This document shows positions 59,421 to 64,000 of a DNA stretch of 64,000 bases, piece after piece. The position numbers were made by a program, and so were the translations under genes. Position 1 is the stretch's first letter. Every line of letters starts with the position of its first letter. Origin of the DNA: Amoebidium appalachense (Eukaryota > Ichthyosporea); assembly GCA_963693365.1 (NCBI GenBank), contig CAVNZM010000024.1:1-64000 (forward strand), given 5' to 3'. The notes beneath the pieces are model-generated. The model did not search any database, had not been told where the DNA came from, and saw only the letters and a program-made list of their open reading frames with translations.

Positions 59421-59557
59421 CGGTGGACTGGGTAGGGGGCGGGGGCAGGAGAACAGGGTGGTGAACGCGCAGGTGGATATGGGCCGGGTTGTTGCCGTGT
59501 GACGTAAAGGTCGATTTTGATAGTTTGTGGTACTTTATCTGTCGGTTCAACACCGTG

Positions 59558-60355
59558 ATGTCTCAACTCAGCGAAGGGGCTGTTGTGCGCTGCCTCCACC
59601 TGGTGCGCACGTTTTTGGATAACGATAAGAGCAGCGCTTTGTTCATGCAGGGATACACAACGCACCACCTAGTGTTATACATCAAGCACCTGATGGAATT
59701 GGAAATAAACGAAAAGGTCCCAGTCGAACATATTGAGAGGCTGATCTCCTGCCCCGATGAAACGTCCGAACACACGCGCTCATCGAAGAAACTGAAAAAC
59801 GTCGTTATAGCAGTTCGCGAGCTGTTCCCCACACCGTGGGTTTGGAAGGGGATTGATCCAGGCACGTTTACGGTGGAGCTCGCTAGGGAGGTCCATCGCA
59901 AGGTCATGGACGGGCTGCTCGATAGCGCTGGACGGTATCGGGTGCGCTTTGCGCTTCCCGCAGGCTGCAGTCATCAGTACCTTGCACCGTTCAAGATCGA
60001 AGAGGCTCTCAAGCGTCTGTTCGAAAGGACACGCACCGAACTCCAAGGCTGCAATGACGTTCTCGGTGCCATACAGGTCACCGCCCGTTTCCTCGGGGAG
60101 TTCCTCTACATCCACCCGTTCAGCAACGGCAACGGGCGCGTCGCCCGTCTGTTGGTCAGCGTGCTGCTCTCGCCCTATATTGCCGTTCCCCTCTCGTTGT
60201 ACACAGACCGCAGCTCCCGCGAGCGCTACCACTCGCTGCTGCTGGCCGCGCAGAGCCAGCCGCCCCCCCACGACTACTCCGAGCTGGCGGCCTTCGTGCT
60301 GGACTGCGCAAGGGCAAACCTGGTCTCGGTGTGCAACGCCCTGGATTTGGAATGA
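59558..60355 (+). CDS. Fic-domain protein
   Basis: 265 residues from the ATG at 59558 (an upstream start at 59489 is also in frame). GRYRVRFALPAG precedes the Fic core, and the active loop HPFSNGNGRVAR at 186-197 keeps the catalytic His186 and the Arg. The usual Asp/Glu that holds the metal is Asn190. Fic enzymes transfer AMP or related groups from nucleotides to hydroxyl side chains of target proteins. I see no clear inhibitory helix motif. The stop overlaps the start of the patatin gene (ATGA), so the two are probably coupled. The function could be alteration of host signalling. Confidence 0.88.
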   Translation: MSQLSEGAVVRCLHLVRTFLDNDKSSALFMQGYTTHHLVLYIKHLMELEINEKVPVEHIERLISCPDETSEHTRSSKKLKNVVIAVRELFPTPWVWKGIDPGTFTVELAREVHRKVMDGLLDSAGRYRVRFALPAGCSHQYLAPFKIEEALKRLFERTRTELQGCNDVLGAIQVTARFLGEFLYIHPFSNGNGRVARLLVSVLLSPYIAVPLSLYTDRSSRERYHSLLLAAQSQPPPHDYSELAAFVLDCARANLVSVCNALDLE

Positions 60356-61263
60356 AGCCGTCAACTCTTATCGCGCCCTACATCAACATGGACACACCCT
60401 CCCAAGCCAGGACACGTGTGCGGATCCTGCTGCCCGGGGGCGGCGTCAAGGGCTGCTTCCAAGTCGGGTTCATGCAGGGGATGCTCGCGTCGGGGCTGTA
60501 CCAGGTCGACAGGGTGTACGGCACGTCCGTCGGCGCGCTGGTGGCGCCGTTCGTGGTTGCCGACCGCCTGGACGACCTGGCGCGCGAGCTGGGGAAGCTG
60601 AAGTGCGTGGAGGACATTGTGGAACCGTGGGGCGGCGCAATGGCGCTGCTTCCGAAAAGCTGGAGGACGGTTGTGGGGTCAATGCTGTACGGGGCGGCGT
60701 ACAGCCGCTTCACCCTGCAGGAGCGTGCGGCGGCGCTTCTGGAGGGCATCGACGCGGACATCTACACGCGCTGCCACTGCGTCGCCTGGGACTTCCTCAA
60801 CAAGAAGGAGCGGTGGTTCACAGGGCCCGAGTACCAGGTCGGCATGCGCGCGTCTTCGGCCCTTCCACTCGCGGTCCCCCCCGTCGAGTACGACGGCACC
60901 GTGTTTCTGGACGGCGGGGTCTCTGAGCTGGTGCCCCTCACCAAGGCACTCGAGGATGCCGCAGATGGGTTCGACGGCATCTACGTCACGGTGCTGTGCG
61001 ACTCGCTGGCGCACTGCCCCGCAGAATCCGTGCCAAAAACGGGCATGGAGCTCTGCTATGCTCTGCAGCGTGACTCGGGCACCGAGCTAGCGGCCACCGA
61101 GTTCGCCAACCTCCGCACCCGCCTCGGAGACCGCCTCGTGGTGGTCGCTCCGGAGCGGAGGCTGTTTGCGTCGCCCATGGACGTCGACCCCGGGAAGGTC
61201 GCGCAGGCGCTTGCGGATGGCCGCACGGCGTTTGCTGCCTGGGCCGCCGCGGCACGTCAATAA
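60352..61263 (+). CDS. patatin-like phospholipase
   Basis: 303 residues from the ATG at 60352. Oxyanion loop GGGVKG at 29-34, nucleophile elbow GTSVGA with Ser59, and DGG with Asp187 (FLDGGVSEL) form the Ser-Asp dyad of patatins. Upstream VRILLPGGGVKGCFQVGFMQ and downstream MRASSALPLAVPPVEYDG are typical. It would cleave acyl chains from membrane lipids. No signal peptide or membrane helix, so it is cytosolic. AATAAA overlaps the stop. It overlaps the Fic gene by four bases. Confidence 0.93.
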   Translation: MKPSTLIAPYINMDTPSQARTRVRILLPGGGVKGCFQVGFMQGMLASGLYQVDRVYGTSVGALVAPFVVADRLDDLARELGKLKCVEDIVEPWGGAMALLPKSWRTVVGSMLYGAAYSRFTLQERAAALLEGIDADIYTRCHCVAWDFLNKKERWFTGPEYQVGMRASSALPLAVPPVEYDGTVFLDGGVSELVPLTKALEDAADGFDGIYVTVLCDSLAHCPAESVPKTGMELCYALQRDSGTELAATEFANLRTRLGDRLVVVAPERRLFASPMDVDPGKVAQALADGRTAFAAWAAAARQ

Positions 61264-61313
61264 ACCCACCCCGAGTCGGGTCCATATCTGTCGTCCTCGG
61301 TCACCCATCCGGG

Positions 61314-61412
61314 CTGGGGGGCTGGGGGGCCTGGGGGGCCTGGGGGGCTGGGAGGGGCTCCTGTGGCGCACGTGCCTCGCGTGCCTCGCGGGCCCCCCAG
61401 GGCCTGGGCGCT
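61314..61412 (+). repeat. GC-rich intergenic repeat, copy B
   Basis: Tandem GGGGGGCCTGG units, then CTCCTGTGGCGCACGTGCC, then TCGCGTGCCTCGCGGGCCC. Follows the patatin gene and ends at the 3' end of the zinc finger gene. Confidence 0.75.
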
Positions 61413-61689
61413 AGGTTTGGGTTGGGCTCTGGTGCTTGGCGGTGTGCCGCTTGAGGCTCAGAGCATACCGAAACTGCCGCCCGCACCCTGCATGCGTGCA
61501 CACGTGTCGCAGGGCGCCTGTGTGCTTGTCGCTGTGCGCGGCAAAGTTGCTGTTGCGGGTGGTGAAATAGCTGCAGCCGTCGACTGTGCACCGATACACC
61601 TTATACTCCTTGACCATGACAGCGCCTCGGTCAGACCGGCACGTGCATAGGAACATTGTGTTACAGAAGTGGGAGAAAATAAATTCCAT
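61411..61689 (-). CDS. C2H2 zinc finger protein
   Basis: 92 residues from the ATG at 61689, whose first base overlaps the stop of the nuclease gene; an inner ATG at 61617 would give 68. Two C2H2 fingers: YRCTVDGCSYFTTRNSNFAA, then HSDKH; and HVCTHAGCGRQFRYALSLKR, then HTAKH. Two adjacent fingers suggest sequence-specific DNA binding, perhaps a viral or captured host transcription factor. Confidence 0.75.
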   Translation of the reverse strand: MEFIFSHFCNTMFLCTCRSDRGAVMVKEYKVYRCTVDGCSYFTTRNSNFAAHSDKHTGALRHVCTHAGCGRQFRYALSLKRHTAKHQSPTQT

Positions 61690-62384
61690 CACGACTGCTC
61701 CTGGCTGTTAATGACCTGGCTGTCGATCCTGTAGCAATACAGAACATTGTTTGTTTCAGACACACGTGGGTGGTCTGGCCAGCGCGTCACCCTTTTTGCT
61801 TTGACGCCGATAGGTTTTCCCAGAATCTTCCTGAGGTTTACGCCAAAGATTTTCAAACTTGGAGTAGCTGTGTTAGAAGTATTCCGTTTATGCCACGAAA
61901 GGTATAGTTGGTACAGGTCAGATGAAGTCACGCGGCAGTCATCCTTTATGAAAGTCATGTCCTCACATCCATTGGTATGAGAGACCAAATCTTTTAAAAA
62001 TTGCTGTTCGGCTTGTTTCTGCTGGGCATTCTTGGGTTTTGCAGTTTCTGCTTTGGCGAGTGGACCCCACATATGCTGCAGTGTATCATGCTCGGTGGTG
62101 ACGGTAATGTTATGGCGCATCATGGTTTCCACAGCTACCTTGTATGTGTTGGCGGGGGCGTAGCCATATAGATGGACTCGTGCACGGTGGGTGGGGTAGT
62201 AATCTGTGTATGCAAGCACCTGCCCCATTGCCGATTTCCAACGTTGAACCTTCTTTACTTCAATGACTTCTGTGTCCGTCAGCAGGTCGATCCTACCGGC
62301 GGGAGTATGCACCTCGCTCTTCCCACCCTCCAGTCGCATAAGTCGGTCCCTCACCAAACCTTCGTCACACAGCGTGCTAGCCAT
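61689..62384 (-). CDS. PD-(D/E)XK nuclease fused to a D5-type C-terminal module
   Basis: 231 residues from MASTLCDEGLVRDRLMRLEG (62384). Nuclease core: D33 in GRIDLL, then E42-V-K44 in VIEVKKVQRW, then a helix with GQVLAYTDYY, the PD-(D/E)XK arrangement. The second half (LVSHTNGCEDMTFIKDDCRV, then LYQLYLSWHKRN, then LKIFGVNLRKILGKPIGVKA) repeats the C-terminal module of the D5 helicases at 54953 and 63243 (FLKDMATGAEG...LGPNKG). So a nuclease replaced the helicase in front of the D5 tail. Confidence 0.7.
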   Translation of the reverse strand: MASTLCDEGLVRDRLMRLEGGKSEVHTPAGRIDLLTDTEVIEVKKVQRWKSAMGQVLAYTDYYPTHRARVHLYGYAPANTYKVAVETMMRHNITVTTEHDTLQHMWGPLAKAETAKPKNAQQKQAEQQFLKDLVSHTNGCEDMTFIKDDCRVTSSDLYQLYLSWHKRNTSNTATPSLKIFGVNLRKILGKPIGVKAKRVTRWPDHPRVSETNNVLYCYRIDSQVINSQEQS

Positions 62385-62448
62385 TGTAGTTGGCGCTAGA
62401 AAAAATATACAAGCCACGACACCCGATGCTGTGCATACCAGTGAGGGC

Positions 62449-62535
62449 TTGAGGGGCTGTGGGTGGCTCCCGTGGCACACGTGCCTCGCGGGCCTCGCGT
62501 GCCTCGCATGCCCCTCAGGGCCCCCCAGGCGCCCC
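62449..62535 (-). repeat. GC-rich intergenic repeat, copy C
   Basis: GGCTCCCGTGGCACACGTGC, then CTCGCGGGCCTCGCGTGCC, then CCCCTCAGGGCCCCCCAGG. Its end forms the last codons and stop of the truncated D5 fragment at 62515, directly after the residues RTFN. Confidence 0.75.
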
Positions 62536-63015
62536 CGCAGTGTTGAACGTACGGCTGTGGGTAGACGTGTATCGCTGGTTACGGACACGGGTCTTGGGGT
62601 CGGGGTCGCTGGGGTCGAAAACAATACCACCGTCGTAGACGACCATTTGGCTGCTGTCCAGATGCCATGAGCCCTTGTATGTTTCCACCTTTTTGCCCGT
62701 CGGGTTGTATTTGAACTTGTACTTGGACAGCATGTCGGCCACCTTCTTCTTGGACTTGACCTCATGGACGAATCTCCCATCCTTGAAACGCTTGAAGAGG
62801 TACACACCGTCCGGGCGGGAATAAGCCACTAGTGTACGACAGAACGTGTGGATCTGCTCCTCGGTCCACTCGTAATTCTCGACAATGTCTGCGTCCAACC
62901 AGTTGTTGCGCGTGCCTGTTGTCCGCTCAAACTCTTCGTATGTCGCCAGTTTGCGCTGCTCGTTCTCGGACATGTCCGCGGCGATCTGCATGTATAGATC
63001 GTCCATGTTGTCCAT
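62515..63015 (-). pseudogene. N-terminal fragment of a D5 helicase, truncated by a repeat
   Basis: 166 residues from MDNMDDLYMQIAADMSENEQ (63015). MVVYDGGIVFDPSDPDPKTR, then SRTFN aligns with ILMYDRLVFDPASPDPRTGV, then YRTFN of the D5 at 54953 (residues 109-140). Similarity stops exactly where the GC-rich repeat begins. The helicase core is missing, so this is a decapitated remnant or an independently used N-terminal domain. Confidence 0.65.
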
Positions 63016-63092
63016 TGTAGAAAGAATGGGGAGAAAATGAACCCGGGTCTGCTTAAGTACCCCCCCCCCCCTATAGCTAGCATCTGTTGGTT

Positions 63093-63232
63093 CCTGAGGG
63101 GCTGTGAGGGGCATGCGTGGCTCGCCTGCCTCGTGCTGCCCGTGAGACCACTGTGCCTCCTCTTCCTCCCCGGCCCCATGCCCTGTGTGCCACCCCCAGC
63201 CACCCCCAGCCCCCCATGCCCCCGCGCAGCGT
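63093..63232 (-). repeat. GC-rich intergenic repeat, copy D
   Basis: GGGGCTGTGAGGGGCATGCG, then CCCGTGAGACCACTGTGCC, then Cys/Pro-like CCACCCCCAGCC repeats. It lies between the D5 C-terminal part and the D5 N-terminal fragment. A C run of about 14 lies at 63060-63073. Confidence 0.7.
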
Positions 63233-63242
63233 TGGGGAATGG

Positions 63243-64000
63243 CTAGGCCTGTTTGATCTTCTCGTAGTCGAACAAAAAAGCGTACGACGTTCCGGTTGGG
63301 GACAACGCGGGCATCCCAGGGGCAACAATCAGGTGGTTGTTTCGCACTCCCTTGTTGGGTCCAAGTATCTTGCTGAGCATGGAGCCCATGCTCTTCACAC
63401 TGGCGTACGGGATGCTCTTGGTCTTGCCGTTGAGTGAAAGCCACTCCTTGTACAGATGCAGCATTGTGGTGGCTGTAACACGGGCCCCATTGGGAAGTTG
63501 CTCGACAGACATGCCCTCGGCGCCTGTAGCCATATCTTTGAGAAACAGGAGTTCATCTGGCTGTGTCATTTCACGCAGTTCGCACCAGAGTTCAGTCTTG
63601 GGTGGAAGCGGAAGAACACGGGGAACATTTGGCATCTTCATGAAGTAGTCACAGACAGCCTGTAGGTTTGCAGGGTCTTCGTAAAACCGTGTAAAGTTCT
63701 GGTAGTAGGCTCTTGGATAGACCACTGGGGTCCCCTGCAAGCACACCCAACGACGGTCCGATTCCTCCACCCGAACGGGCCATTTCTCGTTTGAAAGCCA
63801 GACATAGCGTTCGAAACTCTTCACACACACAGCGTCCTGCCCCTTTCGCTCGATCATGTTCACCTGCTGGGTGATGCGAGCCTTCATCAGGTTCGCAATT
63901 TCCCTGTTACTGCCAAGACCCATTTCGTCGCACACAACCAGTAGCTTGTTCTCCAGATGCGCGTTGAACTTCCCCTCCAAATGCTCTCTGTGTGTGATAT
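63243..64000 (-). CDS. D5-type SF3 helicase, C-terminal part (cut by the window end)
   Basis: The frame is open to the right edge, so the N-terminal part lies beyond 64000. Visible: FNAHLENKLLVVCDEMGLGS (Walker B region), NMIERKGQDAVCVKSFERYV, then WLSNEKWPV (motif C with Asn), VEESDRRWVCLQ and the C-terminal SVKSMGSMLSKILGPNKG. It aligns along its length with residues 240-479 of the D5 at 54953. The Walker A is not in the window. Confidence 0.88.
   Translation of the reverse strand, partial: ITHREHLEGKFNAHLENKLLVVCDEMGLGSNREIANLMKARITQQVNMIERKGQDAVCVKSFERYVWLSNEKWPVRVEESDRRWVCLQGTPVVYPRAYYQNFTRFYEDPANLQAVCDYFMKMPNVPRVLPLPPKTELWCELREMTQPDELLFLKDMATGAEGMSVEQLPNGARVTATTMLHLYKEWLSLNGKTKSIPYASVKSMGSMLSKILGPNKGVRNNHLIVAPGMPALSPTGTSYAFLFDYEKIKQA

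Larger units (their letters stand above)
58492..59557. other. 1-kb noncoding region with two repeat types
   Basis: 58500-59080 is relatively AT-rich with GATTGG and CCAATC words and no gene. 59109-59225 is a copy of the GC-rich intergenic repeat. 59241-59420 is copy 2 of the TGTTCTCT repeat. The Fic gene starts at 59558. Confidence 0.6.

Noticed and set aside
61689-63015. GC-rich repeats as introns joining the D5 pieces into one spliced gene
   Set aside because: The order of the pieces along the minus strand is C-terminal part, N-terminal part, then nuclease plus D5 tail, which cannot give one colinear helicase.
1-64000. CRISPR array, rRNA or tRNA genes
   Set aside because: The tandem repeats lack uniform spacers of CRISPR type. 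No cloverleaf or rRNA core could be followed by eye with confidence; short rRNA-like words near 2465 and 2860 (CGGACGGGTG) were not extended by flanking matches.

Overview
The window is a eukaryotic, probably endogenous, stretch made of two unlike parts that meet at base 10613. Bases 3-10613 are AT-rich, repeat-rich and without intact genes. They carry decayed mitochondrial gene pieces (cox1 twice, nad1, atp6; TGA is read as Trp in nad1) and are bounded by a 58-bp terminal inverted repeat. The rest is GC-rich, densely packed on both strands and viral in gene content. The cox1 piece looks like the fungal/algal/protist form rather than the animal form, and PCNA, AATAAA-type 3' ends and CCAAT-like boxes also point to a unicellular eukaryote (alga or other protist) or its virus. 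The exact host cannot be read from the sequence.

Region A (about 10.7-26.1 kb) reads as a polinton-like virus / virophage-like morphogenesis module. It has a double-jelly-roll-type major capsid protein, an A32/FtsK-HerA packaging ATPase, a probable penton-type minor capsid protein, a Pro-rich repeat protein with a Lys-rich tail, small virion-like proteins, two or three fibre/spike proteins that share an N-terminal anchor, a seven-helix membrane protein and a retroviral-type (rve) integrase. I see no protein-primed DNA polymerase and no adenain-type protease here.

Region B (26.4-31.3 kb) has a Dam-type adenine methyltransferase and several unrecognised proteins. It is followed by a promoter-like zone rich in ATTGG/CCAAT boxes and palindromes.

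Region C (32-47 kb) holds PCNA, directly followed on the same strand by a long frameshifted reading frame that ends in an IS630/Tc1-type DDE transposase. Next come a broken coiled-coil fibre, three paralogous beta-rich adhesin-like proteins, an AAA+-like protein and coiled-coil proteins.

Region D (47-64 kb) holds two Arg-rich protamine-like proteins, a secreted trypsin-like protease, a YqaJ recombinase/exonuclease, a beta-propeller-like/BTB protein, two tandem paralogues of a virus-type gene (one joined to a nuclease), a D5-type SF3 helicase, a BED-finger protein, an overlapping Fic/patatin pair, a C2H2 protein and the dismantled pieces of further D5 helicases, one with its C-terminal module joined to a PD-(D/E)XK nuclease. 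Dispersed GC-rich repeats sit between the genes from 59 to 63 kb.

The cargo exceeds a usual 15-40 kb polinton-like element. The window may therefore be a composite of several integrated elements or part of a larger virus. Many reading frames are broken by single-base shifts, several of them in G/C homopolymers, so both real decay and sequencing indels must be considered.
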